From positions 12,748,702 to 12,812,701 of the forward strand of contig NC_080056.1 in assembly GCF_026212465.1 (NCBI RefSeq): a DNA stretch of 64,000 nucleotides. Direction: 5' to 3'. Every line of letters starts with the position of its first letter. Position 1 is the first letter of the stretch. Source of the DNA: Amaranthus tricolor. Its lineage: Eukaryota > Streptophyta > Magnoliopsida > Caryophyllales > Amaranthaceae. A program made the position numbers and the translations under genes. Shown one piece after another: positions 22,182-34,263 of this stretch. The notes beneath the pieces were generated by a model. The model was given only the letters and a program-made list of their open reading frames with translations. It made no database searches and was not told the origin of the DNA.

Positions 22182-23710
22182 TCATTGGCGGTATGGAGGC
22201 ATCGCAGGTGGCTGAGGCAACCCATTTGGATTCTGCATATACATTGATCCAGGCCCAGGACGCATTTCTTGCGGCATAGAACCTGGTGGCATGGTGCCAG
22301 GAGGACCAGGAGGTGCCACACCAGGCGTCATGTATGGGTAGTTTTGCATTGGCGTCTGCATGTGCAGATGTTGAGGTGGTGGTGGTTGTGGTGTTGCTGC
22401 CCAGCCTCCAGATGATGGTGGTCCTGGATATTGTGCGCCAATATAAGGAGGGCCATTAGCAGCTCCAGGCATTTGAGCTGGTGGCCCAGGAACTGCAGGT
22501 TGGATAACAGCATGTAAAGGAACTGTGTAATCTCTGCTTCTGTCATTGTTCACCTGGAATTTGGACATCAAAGTCAACAATATTTACATATTAAGAGAAG
22601 TTTAGCATAAACAGAATGTGTATCGAAAATGTCAGTAATTCACCCAACCAAGAATCAAAGAGGTAAACATTTCAATTTTGGTGTTTCATGGTGTCATTTA
22701 TCTACCAAGAAAACAGTGCACATGTAGCAATAAAAAAAAAAAGTTATGAAATTACCTTAATGCTTAAATCAGTATGGCGGGAATAAGATAGGTGGAGTTT
22801 GCAAAACCCTCCATCATATATGCAATGGCCTTCAAGGGATTCTTTTGCAACAACTGCTGTCTGAACATCTGCAGGAGCAAGACATAAAGAAACCTCAATC
22901 AGTCAATCTTCAATTCATCCACAATGAAAATCCTTCTGTGTAGCCTAAGGTTAACAGGATTAACACCAAGTATACAATCAACTAGAAAGGACTGCAGCTG
23001 AAATGTTTTTGAGCTGATTTATCAGCAGATAGGCGACAGCGCCATGCAGAGGTAACATCATATCAAAATAGTATCTGATTTTGCCGACCCCCCAAAAAAA
23101 AACACCCCATACCTGCATCCATAAAACGAAAGAAAACCAAAAATCCCTGTGGTCCAACTACGGTATGAGCACCTATATAGATAAATCCCTAGTTCATTAG
23201 AATCAAGATTCAAATCAAATTTAACCAATTATCTATATGTAATGTTTGAAAAATAACCAATGGCATGCATAAGCATTATTGGTTGAAGCCTTTCCCGGAT
23301 GTTCAGTTGTCATCACCTACACGAAAGGTTAATTCCCCTCCCCTTTTTGCTTGTAGGGGATTCTCCACTTACCACAATATCAAAAACAAAAATAACATGG
23401 CATACATAAAAAATTGAAAAATCATTATTGGAGAAAAATATAAAACCTATATACAACGAATCCCGAGTGTCACAAGCTACAAAAGCTTCAAAATGGTAAC
23501 CCATAGCACAACAGCATTGCTCCATCTCTCATTCTGAAGGTATTATTGTCTTAGTTATTACTTCTTTTTTACATTTCATGAATCAACAGAAATACAATTA
23601 TGTCATCAAAAAAATCAAATTATACACAAAAGTGACCAAAGAAAGAGCATGCTGTGAAATGTTTTCAAACGACAGCCAGAGAGAAAAAGCGAGGAAGAAA
23701 AGGATAGGAG

Positions 23711-23764
<54 letters not shown>

Positions 23765-26700
23765 CAGAGAGAAAGAGAGTACTTCCTACCAGTGTATAAC
23801 TAGCAGCTGCTTTTGAGAAACATGCACACTGCTACAGCAGAAGAAATCGTCAAGGAAAGAGATGCGACCAAGAACCCCAAAGATGATAAACAAATTATAT
23901 GGCTCATGTTAGAGACAGCAAAAAATGGTAAAGGAATAAGAGAGAAGGATAGACATGAAGGAATTTCAACCCCTTACCACAAGCATATTAAATGGCTGAT
24001 CTAAATCCATGTCTAGTCCCCTGTGTGCAGCATTATTTAACTTATTAACAATTATAGCTAAATAAATTATCAACTAAAAGGCATGCCCTTGTAGTTGTAT
24101 GTTGCTATGGATACAGGGTATCAATAAGAACATCTCCTATATAGTGGCCTCTCAAATAGATCTCTTTTCCCATCTATTTTTTCATTGCATAAAAATACAG
24201 TACATGGAAATGGAAACATAAAATTGCAGCACTTACCAGGGTACTGAATCAAAGCCTGCAGCCCTCCATTTTTGTCAAACATAGCAATCTTCTGCACAAC
24301 TCCAAAGGCAGAAAAGACCTAGGCAAGAAAAAGAAAACAGTTGAGGCGGAGAAGTCCTAGGCATTTCGAATAATCCGTACTAAAACGATACGGAAACGCG
24401 ATTCGAAATACTAAATTAATGATTCTCGTTTCTCGTTTCTCGCTTGCATCAAGATGGAAATATTTCCTTTTTCTTTTATTGTTATGGTTATATTGTATTT
24501 TTGTTTTAAAAGAATTTTGATTTATGATTAGTGTTATGATTATATTTCCTATTTATGAGCAATGTATGTGGACAATATGCCCTATCTTAGCCTTTTGCAT
24601 TAAATTTTGTTTCCTAAGTTTCCAAAGCACCAAAATTTACGTTTCTTGTTTCTCATATCTTTTCTCGTATCAAATTAAATTTTTGATGTGTAAGATTACT
24701 TTGAAATAGCCAAACTGTGAAACAAGAACTGTTGACAATACCGTGTGTAAAACATCCAAAGTGACAGCGTACTGCATATTTTCAATCGATGCCAGCAGTA
24801 CATTACTCTCAGGTTCCAATTTTTTACCATCCACACCCACACCTAGCTACAAAGATTAACAATTGCAAAGCCCGTCAAAGTGTTAAAATAGTGAAGAGAG
24901 AAAAAACTAAGCAATTACTCGTTCCATGCAAAGTTAAACTGCAAATTTAACATACAATTAGCATGGCTCATACAATACAATACAACAACAATAATGCCAA
25001 AGCATTAATCCCGAAAGATTGGGGTGCTAAATACAATAACAATAACTTTCCGAAATTTCAAATCTGTCCACAGTGAAAAAAATTCCTTTAAAACCCAGAA
25101 TATTGAGTGCACCCAAAGCCTTGACTGCAACAGATAGGGCCAAGTACATGAGCCAAAACAAATCAATGTGAAGGATAGTCACTAACAAAGTTTAGATAAA
25201 CACAAAAGAAAACCAGTCCACTATCTTTAATAGAGAAGTGGTTTTTTCAGTCATCCTATAGTAACATGGAATACTGTAATGGATCAGATTTTTTTGGTTT
25301 TATAGATCAATCTGGTCTGCTATTGAGATCTTTGTCGGAAAAAATTAAGGCGGGAAAAGCATGCATGAAAATGAGTTAGTCGATCTACCACCACCAAAAT
25401 CAACCCACCAGCCCCTCTATGAAATCCATGGAAATATCAGCCTAAACATGAAAAGGACCGGTAGCAATTGTAACAATCATGTTAAAGAGCCTTGGGAAGC
25501 CTTTTGTTGCTGACAAACAACACATTCAAAAACACAGTTCCGATCTTTTTTGCGCATACCAAACCAAAATCATAGTCTAGCTAATCGCAAATATGTTTTC
25601 AATTCTCCAGCATGACCACCCAAAGGAGAATCATGGTACACATGCAACAAAATAGAAATGAAAGGAAAAGTAAGAGACAAGACATATCGTCCTTTATTTT
25701 ACGCAATTGACCGACATAGAAAAAAATTCTGAAAATATCCGGCAAAAGTGATCGAGCATTGACTGGAAAATTTGAAAAGGATAAAGAATTGTGGCTTGAA
25801 AAGAAGGAAAAAAAAAAGATAAGCAAGAAAAGAGGAAGAGGACAAAAAAGAAGAGAAGTATAACACTTGAAAAGTGGTCTAATTTTGGCGAAGAGGTGGC
25901 AAAGGAATGGTAGTGATACTCTTGTCAGATGCTGCTTCGCGAAGGACAAAGGAGAGGTGATCGTGATGTGTGTTGGCAAGTCTCGTTGGGGGAAATGAAT
26001 ATCGGAGGGGAAGCTGGCTGGTACTCTGGACTGAAAATCTTTGCCAAGGACGACCGCCTGATAGACAACACAACAGGAAAGGAGGAGGGTGACACTTCAA
26101 GAAGTGTTGGCTGAATTTTCATGGGATGAGAGGGGTTGTGAGGTAGCTCATTAATGGTGAGAAATGGAGTGTAGTTGTCAGGGTAAGGAGATGGCAATTG
26201 TTTTCTGTCCTAAATGCTCTTACTATTCCAATTTCCATGCGTGCTACATTCCAGGTTTACTTGCACAACTTTTTGTGAGCTGTCATGATACAATTGCCAA
26301 TTGAGAGCTACAAGGAGATCAGGTTTTAGAAAATAAAGTACCCAATTTTTTTTACACACAATCCTTACTGGATACAGCCAGAAACATTCTTTGCCCACCT
26401 TGAGGACAAGGTGGAACTTCAAGGAGTCGGTGGTGTGATTTATTAGGTATAAGGGTAATTATATAAATAGTTCATCTAGTGGTTAGTAAGGGCATTCTTG
26501 TAATTAGATCTATTTTCTTTAAATACTCTTGTATTATGCTTTTAGGGGATTCATTCATTAAGAAATTAGGAATAAAAACAGGGGAGCAGGCATTAGCTCG
26601 AATATTGCCACAAAAACTTGCTGACATTTTGTTCTTTGAACACATTTGTATTCTTGAGCATTGCAGTTTATTACATGTTCCTTCTTGCTTGACCGTGAAC

Positions 26701-29700
26701 CACTACTCACTCAACATGCCTTTGTTCACATAACGGAAATAAAGCCGAATAAGAGCCTTCAGATGCTCCCAAGACTTAATGATTTCCATTTGATTCTCCA
26801 ATTGATAGGGCTTGTACACAAGACCCACACAAGAGAAATATTGACTACACACAAACTCAATAAAGTTCCATCTAAAACCAATTGGTAATAGAAGAAATAG
26901 CTCATTAAGCTTATATATTAGTCAACTTCTCTCTAATTTTTCGATGTGAGCTCACATGTGAGTTATTTTCCAACACTCCCCTCACATGTGAGCGTTTTTT
27001 TTAATTGCACAGGAGTGTCATCCTTTTTGGACCCGTAAGTTTTTTTATGGAAGATTGAGATTTTTTTTTCTAGTTTATCGGAAAATGTCATCTCTGATAT
27101 CATGGAAAATTTTGTTAGTGTGCTTGTAAACATGAACCACACAAAAGAAGAGTTGACTGCACACAAATCGATAATGTTTGATTTAAAACCAATTGGTAAC
27201 AAGAAGAGTAACCCATTAAGCTTACATGTTAGTCAACAGCTCTCTAATTCTTTAATGTAGGATCACATAAGGGTTGTTTTCTAACAAGAGCATCACCATC
27301 TATACTCAATTGAAAATTTCCCATCAAATATAGGGATATCAATGTGTTTGTGCCTTCAAGTTCCCCTAAATACTAATTATATCTTACATAAGATGGATCT
27401 TCATACCACATATTTTGAAAATATTGGTTAATTCATGGTTCATAGTTCGAGGATCCAAACTTTCCACTCGGGTAAGAAGAATTTTGGTTCATTATAGGAA
27501 GATGTTGAGAAGGAATGTTTGGATTAATATAAAGTGATTGAGAATTAGGCATATTTAGGGGGTTGACCATAGGTGGAATTTGGAATAGGAGAGAAGGATG
27601 GGTGATTTGTATTTAAAATGGCATTGGTGATTGGAATTTGTATGTTAACATTATGATTTTGGTTATGTAAATTTGGAGGATTTTGGGGTTCAAAGATGGG
27701 TAAATATGAAGGGTTTTGCAAGTGTGGAGAATTTATGGGTTTGTTTCTATATGTTTTGGTTTTGTGAGGTTGATGAGTTTCTAAATTCAATTAAGGAAAG
27801 GTTTTCACGACTTCTTGTAGTTTAGCTTGACCATTAGCAATCATGGCAGTAAGAATATCCTTTATTGCCTTCTAATTCGTGCTCCTTCTTTCCTCATTCT
27901 TTCCTCCATAGTAGGGACCTAGGTTTGAATCTGGGAAGGCATCAATTCCTTTAGCATATCAAAATCTTGCTCCAACGTTTCAATTCTTTGCTAATTTGTA
28001 GAATTGCCGATGGATTTTTTTTTATTTTATTTTTTTTTTCTTTGAAACTAGTTCTATGAGTAAGATTTTTTGGGTACTATAATTGCAGGATCAAACAAGG
28101 TAAATAGAAGGGAAAAGAAGAAAGAAAAAATGTAGTTAAGAGTTGATTTGAGCACAACTTGTTCTCAATTACCACTATTCCATTCACAAGATAAGCATGC
28201 TTCCATTATTTTTACTAGGCTATTTAAAGAGCTCATTGGCCAAACTTAGGGTTAGATCCTTTTAGAATAATTCAAGATGCTCTTTACAATACAAGGTACA
28301 ATACACATTACTGACATCATAACATAAGGAATATTCATATTCTTTAGCTCCTTTTGCATTTGTAACAGATGTGCGTACTCAGCTATTACTTTGGTACGCC
28401 TCTTGTATGCGATCATCTCCTTCTCGCCTAATGATGCATGAAAAATACTCCCATTGTCCCGTTAAATTTGCACCTCTTGATAGAGGTGTATATATTAAAT
28501 TTTAGTTAATAAATAAGACAAATAACTGGAAGATTGAAGAAAAAAATGGATGCAATTAAAAGATAGAATAAATATGTGGATGAATTTAAAAGTGCATTGT
28601 GGACCATCAGCAAAAGAGGAAAGGGTGCAAAATGGGACAAACCTAAACAGAAATTGTGTGCAAATTAAATGGGACAAATGGAATATTTCAGGATTAAAGC
28701 TAACTCTTTTATTTGAAGGGGGAATAAAAGAAAACAGTTGAGGCTAAGTAAGAAGACACATTTTAGGTAAGCACGCCAAATGCCTACTTGCACGACAAAA
28801 ACATATTTAAAAAACCTATAGGTTTGTTTGTTCTTTGATTTTTTAATGGGGGAAGTTTATGACCACCCTTATTCTTAATTAAACATTATCTTACCTGACC
28901 AGATGCATCTATAGCAGATGGCGCAACAGGAAGGAATGGATTAGTGTAGTCCCTACATAAAAGGGGTGCAGACCACCGAAAGAAGTTAGTTTATGAGACT
29001 GCCTATCATATCAATATTATCCACAAATATAATGAAATGCACATTGCCAGACCTGCTGCGGTGACTTTGGAATTTCACACTTAGATCAACATGTGCAGAA
29101 TAATTTATCCTGAGAGTACACGGCCCTATATGCTCTGGAAGCAGGTATCTAGGTCAACACAAAAGGCAGACTAGAAATCAGCAACGAACCAAAAAAAAGT
29201 TCTCACTTCAAATAACATAAACAAACAATTAATCAAGGTTATATAAATGTTTACATGATCACAGTCCAAACTTTGTAAACATAATGACATTATTTGGCAA
29301 GTTGTTTGACAAATGTCAGCATATAAAAGGTATCACATAAACTGTAAACCACATGACATTATATTGTTTCAACACCACAAACAAATTATCCATTGAACAG
29401 TCATCCATGAAATCCCATGTCTTCTCGATGACACCATATCATAGATGTAATGCAATGCATCTAAATGTAACTCAAGCACCAATGGGTGTTTTGGAAGGAG
29501 TTTGAGTTTAAAGGCATCTTTTGAACACACAAGTTACACAAGATCAACAAGATACGATGCAAGAGGATTCTCACAACTTCAACTGATTCCAGCCATTCAG
29601 GATCGACATGTAAAGAGAGCGAGCCACAAAAAGTGGACAACGCCTGAAGCCAGACAATAAATCCAAAATCACCTTGGAATGCTTCTTCCATCAAGAGCAT

Positions 29701-32700
29701 TCTTTGCAGAAGATGCTGTATCTGTATCAGAAAATTGAATCAATGCCTGCAAAGGAGAAAGAGAAAACAGTGAGGCTCATTTAAATAGATGTATAGAACA
29801 ACATCCCCAACCTCTAAAACAACCACGATCAACAAGTAATGAGAAGAAAGTTGATCACCAGAGGATGTGTATTGATGAAAAAAATGAAAGGAAGAGAAAA
29901 ATGAAGGTGGAAACAGCTTTATTACCTGAAATCCAGCCGTTTTCTCAAAAGTTGTAATCTTATGCACAAAACCAAATGCTGAAAAAACCTGCATCATCAA
30001 CACAATGATTATGTCAGCCTTCATTTCATCCCACGTCATTCATTATAAATTACAAGAGGCTAAAGTTACATTATGAGAGAACATTTAGTGAAATGCAAAA
30101 GGCTTCATCAAAACTAAATTTACAAAGCTTAATGACTTGTGGTGCAAAACCAAACAGACTTGCATCTTATCTAGAAGTAAAACATCCAGAGTTCTTTGGC
30201 ATATTACATTAGAATGAACTGTACTAAAACTATCACAACGTGCACTATGGACCACAACACGAGTTAGATGCCTACAGTAATCACAAATCACAAATCAACA
30301 GCCCTTCACCCACCCTAATTAAAAGATCTTAGCACCTGGTAACACATGTTACTAGAGAAAAAGTTAAAAATTCAAAAAGTTTTTAGATTTTCTATTTTTC
30401 TTCATATTCCCAAACGAAGACTCCCTTTCATTTTTTTGTTCTGAATGAGTGCCAACAATCAACATATCAAAGTACCTCATTGAAAATTTAACGAACAGCT
30501 TAAGAGACATAGCCTACAAATTCAAAGCCAATAATCTCACAAATCCAGATTTTTCTTGAAATTCAATGAGAACAATCACCATCCTTCATCACAAAGCTTC
30601 AATAACAAAAACTTCAAGAGAAAGAATTTAAACATACTTGCATAACAAAAGAAAGATAAGAAACTAAAAACACAAATTTATACTAGTTATATATAAATAG
30701 ACAAATACTAACCATTAAAAACACAATAGTACTCAAAACATAAAACACGAGTATTATTGAAAGCAATTATTACAATAATTGTTTAGTAAAAGCAACAAAC
30801 TAAACAGAAAGAGGAGATGCCACAAGAGGGGAGAAGATGAACAACTGTACAGCATAATACACGCCCATAAATCTTTTTCCCAATGCATTATGCTGCCATC
30901 GAAGTTAGATAATTAACAATTTCTTTCTAATCCATTTACATTCAAGTAAAATATGCAATTTAGAGTATGACCAGCCATAGCCTAGTCCGAAAAACTAACC
31001 CCGAGGATCCTTGCAGGCAACATATAATGTCAAATATAAACATCTTAATGACTTACCAAGTGTAAGCAGTCTATACTGACTTGGCGAGCTTCATCTCCCT
31101 CAATTGTCACTAATAACACATTTCCTGCAGTGTCAGCAGTGGTCTTATTATTCACAACTTCTTGCCTGTTGGAGTACTGCAGGTAAACTGTTTTTCCACG
31201 TATTTGTGCAGGTTCTGATGATGAAGCATAGTATGATATCATGGAAATGGCTTGATTAAGGTCCGCCTAGAAAACACATAAACATGTTAATGAGTAATAA
31301 CATTTCTGATCAAAAACTTGAGTGACAAAAATCGAATCCTGCAAATTCTTGCATCGCAAACAATGAAATTAGTATCCCAAATCCTCAATGATCTTAGTAG
31401 TTAAGATTTACAATGCATTATACAAAGGAATTTTTGCATTTACACAATCATGTCATCACATAAAAGTCTTTTGCTTACTTCACAAGCCAAAATGATATCA
31501 AAAAGGGTGAAAAGCTCACAAGATTCGAGTTACTCACCTCAATGATGAATTTTAAATAGAAAAATAATCAACTTATTTCTTATCAACGATTATATATAAC
31601 TTTCTACTCCTTTCTTTCTATAACTACTTCTTTCAAAGGGAGATATCACGATGTCAACACAAGAAAGAAAAACAATGTTAAAAGTACTAACAAATTCGAT
31701 GAAAGCTTGATTCTTGTTGGCCCCAACATTGCACTTTGTGTTGACAACTTTACCAAAAGGCTTCCCCAATTCAATCAGCTCTTCCTCTGTGCATTCCCAA
31801 GGCAAATTTCTCAAGTGAAGCACCTTTGAAGGGGTTTGGGTGTAACGAAACTGTGGCTGACTCGACACAGAAGCCATTACACAAGTAAGCCCGACACAAA
31901 AGGAGCCAAACAAACTCCTGCAACATAATTCCATAGATAAATGGAAAATTCTACCATAAGAGAATAACTTATCAATCCATATTATCAAAAGCCATGTTAT
32001 CTAACTTGCTACCTATTTAGTAAACTTAGCCAAAGAGGAATAGCTTTCCATATTCCAATTCACTATTCAAAAATTACAATTCACAATTCATAAGAAGATT
32101 CAAGGTTTGACAAACATTTTCTACCATTGAAAGAGAAATTATAATCGGATTTCACAATCTTGACATTTAAAACAAAAAATCTAGTGTCTTTGCCAGGAAT
32201 ATTGTTGTAGATAACATTTATAACTGCCTTCTAAAAAGCAAATTCTAAAAAGAAAAACCGTCTTGTAAAAACTATAATCTAAAAACACCTACCAAGGCGT
32301 AGCATTACTTTTAAGCTAAAACAATTATGTAATTCCGTGATTGGCATTATTCTTGTTGTTGGTCAGGAGTCATAAATTTCCAAAACAACTTTATGCTACT
32401 ACATGGAGTATATGCATATCCGCGGATATGCACGGCTTATTTATGCCGTCATTTTATCCCATTTTTATCCTCAGTGATCGACATAACTAAGTAAGTACCC
32501 CGGCATCTTACCAACAATGAAATTAATTAGTAATGGAATAGCATCAAATACTCTTTTCGAGACTTAAGTAAGTACCCCGGCATCTTACCAAAAATCCAAA
32601 TATTATTATTCAATCTGAAAACACAAAAAAAAAAAGAAAGAAAAAAAAAAGAGGAGGGGTGGGGGGGGGGGGGGGGGGGGAACCTCTTATCAAAAATCAA

Positions 32701-33300
32701 AATCTGGAAAACTAGAAAATCTGGAAACCTCTTATCAAGAATCAAAATCTCAAAAATCATATATTATTATCCAATTAGCTATACCACATATAAGAAAAAC
32801 CCTAAAAAAAACTACAGCAAGCTTTGATAGAGAAACCTCTTATCAAGAATCAAAATCTGGAAAACTAAAATGCAATCAGAAACAAAAAAGTCGATGAACC
32901 TCTTATCAAAAATCAAAATCTGGAAAACTAGAAAATCTGGAAACCTCTTATCAAGAATCAAAATCTCAAAAATCATATATTATTATCCAATTAGCTATAC
33001 CACATATAAGAAAAACCCTAAAAAAAACTACAGCAAGCTTTGATAGAGAAACCTCTTATCAAGAATCAAAATCTGGAAAACTAAAATGCAATCAGAAACA
33101 AAAAAGTCGATGTTTACAAAAGTTAGGGTTTTGTAAAAGAAGCGATGTGGATTAACTTACCTGATATGTGAATTGGAGTAACAACGAATCTATCGGAAGA
33201 AACTAATGTGTGCGAATATATTAGGGTTCTAGAGAGGAAGGAAATTTTGGGATCGAATGTTAGAAAAGTAATGATTATCTGAATCCATAATTTTATACAG
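22182..33300 (-). CDS. PTB1/PTB2-like: Polypyrimidine tract-binding protein homolog 1/2 type
   Basis: This RNA-binding protein regulates alternative splicing by binding pyrimidine-rich tracts in nuclear pre-mRNA, and plant PTBs also act in cytoplasmic RNA granules. Coding exons, joined in frame at GT-AG borders, are 31877-31692, 31266-31057, 29988-29926, 29746-29673, 29148-29053, 28952-28895, 24846-24742, 24318-24237, 22868-22756 and 22553-22182, giving 452 aa. It has three RRMs. RRM1 (about 17-95) starts SKVLHLRNLPWECTEEEL. RRM2 (about 109-200) includes GNVLLVTIEG and FSAFGFVHKITTFEKTAG. RRM3 (about 242-325) includes SNVLLASIENMQYAVTLDVL and GLQALIQYPDVQTA. The tail is rich in P, G, Q and M. 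The start MASVSSQPQFRYTQ is the conserved N-terminus. A 5'UTR intron (31920-33161) precedes the start codon. Transcription probably begins near 33300. The large intron 24847-28894 is filled with transposon remnants. Confidence 0.95.
23709..23763. repeat. (GA)n microsatellite in a PTB intron
   Basis: A run of GA dinucleotides with a few interruptions lies in the intron between coding exons 8 and 9 (22869-24236). On the transcribed strand it is a CT-rich tract, the kind of sequence PTB itself binds. Confidence 0.8.
25330..25625 (-). pseudogene. Ty3/gypsy integrase fragment inside a PTB intron
   Basis: The minus strand reads HDSPLGGHAGELKTYLRLARL, then CVFECVVCQQQKASQGS, then in a nearby frame ISMDFIEGL and the start of the VVVDRLT-type core. 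This is the H2C2 zinc finger and first part of the catalytic core of a gypsy integrase. Stops and frameshifts interrupt it. It lies in the same orientation as the host gene. Confidence 0.75.
26380..26740 (+). pseudogene. 3' end of a gypsy chromovirus-like element, opposite orientation
   Basis: The plus strand at about 26390-26446 reads HLEDKVELQGVGGVIY followed by a stop. This is the usual C-terminus of gypsy Pol polyproteins (FHLEDKVxxxGGG). The downstream sequence, with ATTCATTAAGAAATTAGGAA near 26550, resembles the matching 3' LTR. Being inverted relative to 25330-25625, it comes from a separate or rearranged copy. 25630-26380 between them has no frame I can assign. Confidence 0.5.
26816..27285. 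repeat. Two copies of an LTR-end-like dispersed repeat
   Basis: The blocks at about 26816-26975 and 27120-27285 share AAAACCAATTGGTAA, TTAAGCTTA, TTAGTCAAC and TCTCTAATT, and end in TTTCCAACA or TTTCTAACA. A third copy lies at about 59035-59200 in the SIG5 5'UTR intron. The right border gives a TGTT start on the minus strand, which suggests truncated LTRs of one copia family. Confidence 0.5.
27290..28130 (-). pseudogene. Possible gypsy gag remnant inside a PTB intron
   Basis: On the minus strand about 28010-27890 reads NQQRIETLEQDFDMLKELMP and TMEERMRKEGARIRR, a coiled-coil start seen in plant gypsy Gag proteins. The Pro/Asn/Gln-rich frame 27790-27545 (NPSYLPIFEPQNPPNLHNQ) would be the linker after it. 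Stops interrupt the join. No nucleocapsid finger is seen, so the call is tentative. Confidence 0.35.
28448..28683. mobile_element. Stowaway-type MITE in a PTB intron
   Basis: 236 bp with inverted ends CTCCCATTGTCCCGTTAAAT and TTCCATTTGTCCCATTTAAT (minus strand) and a TA target duplication (28446-28447, 28684-28685). It is non-coding and sits 210 bp from coding exon 6. Confidence 0.75.
32641..33112. repeat. Poly-G tract plus a perfect 216-bp tandem duplication in the PTB 5'UTR intron
   Basis: A run of about 20 G at 32661-32680 adjoins two copies of a 216-bp unit, 32681-32896 and 32897-33112, which read identically base by base. Each copy has inner repeats of AACCTCTTATCAAGAATCAA and one AAACCCTAAA telo-box-like motif. 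On the transcript these lie about 50-480 nt downstream of the first donor site. Confidence 0.9.
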
Positions 33301-33639
33301 CAAACAAAACTCACCAGCAGATTTACGCTTTACTTCTTCAGGCGTACTTTAGCAGATTTCACTAGATCATAGAGGGAATTTTTTTTTATTAATAAAAATT
33401 ATAATGATTCACATATAGAAATTGTAATAATCAAAGTTTATGGGATAGATAAAAGACGACAAATCATATTCTAGAAAATATGGCTAAACAATCTATGTGC
33501 TTGAGAGATATTTGTAAAGGAAAGCGAGACAATAAAAAAAACAGTTGCTCTTAGACGAGACGGCCTTATAATGAGACTGTCAATTTAGACCGGCCCAATT
33601 CGCGCGTGTAATAACTTGGGCATTTTTGTTTTTGGTAAA

Positions 33640-34230
33640 CATGGATATCTTCCATACGCATCCAAAGATGAGCTGGAGAGGTCTGATTTGGAATAAAGTG
33701 GCTATCCCACGAGATAGATTTTATATGGCTTATGGCATTGGGGAAATTCAAAACCAAAAACAAGCTATAGGGGTAACATCAGACAACTTATGCCCCCTAT
33801 GCGATGCAACAAAGGAGAGTATTCATCACATTTACTTTGAGTGCCCCTTCGATTAAAGATGTTTAGATGAAATTGAGAAATAGGCGGTATCAGATTTAAA
33901 CCCATTATAAAGATGAGCCTCCGGAAATACAAACTAAACAGTTACAACAACGTATTATAAGCGCCAATTGCCAAATATACTTCTACGGTTTATGCAATTT
34001 GGAAATACATAAACTCAACTATCTAGAAAGGCTTTGTTCCGACCCCTAAATCCAGCTAAACAGTTACAACAACGTATTATGAGTGCCAAATATACTTCTA
34101 CGATTTATGCAATTTGGAAATACAGAAACACAACTATCTGGAAAGGCTTTGTTCCGACCTCTAAATATGTTGCTTCAAGGATCAGAGAAGAGATGTTAAT
34201 TTCATCTTGCAATTTTCATTTTAGTCTAAT
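33640..34230 (+). pseudogene. LINE (non-LTR) ORF2 C-terminus remnant
   Basis: The plus strand reads MSWRGLIWNKVAIPRDRFYMAY and then LCPLCDATKESIHHIYFECPF, the zinc-binding domain that follows reverse transcriptase in plant L1-type elements. The later part (34090-34200) reads IYAIWKYRNTTIWKGFVPTS and RIREEM, the usual C-terminal tail. Stops and a tandem duplication break the frame. The upstream reverse transcriptase is absent, as in 5'-truncated LINE copies. Confidence 0.75.
33935..34165 (+). repeat. Tandem duplication of about 120 bp within the LINE remnant
   Basis: CTAAACAGTTACAACAACGT through TTTGTTCCGACCCCTAAAT occurs twice in direct succession, starting near 33936 and 34057. The copies differ at several positions and by a short gap. 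Confidence 0.8.
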
Positions 34231-34263
34231 TTATCAACATTCACCTTCAAAAATATTTAACTC

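Noticed and set aside
22328..22546. 72-aa frame rich in His and Gln
   Set aside because: It is an alternate frame of the last PTB exon.
23578..23799. Coding frame over the GA repeat
   Set aside because: The Arg-Glu run is a microsatellite translation within a PTB intron on the opposite strand.
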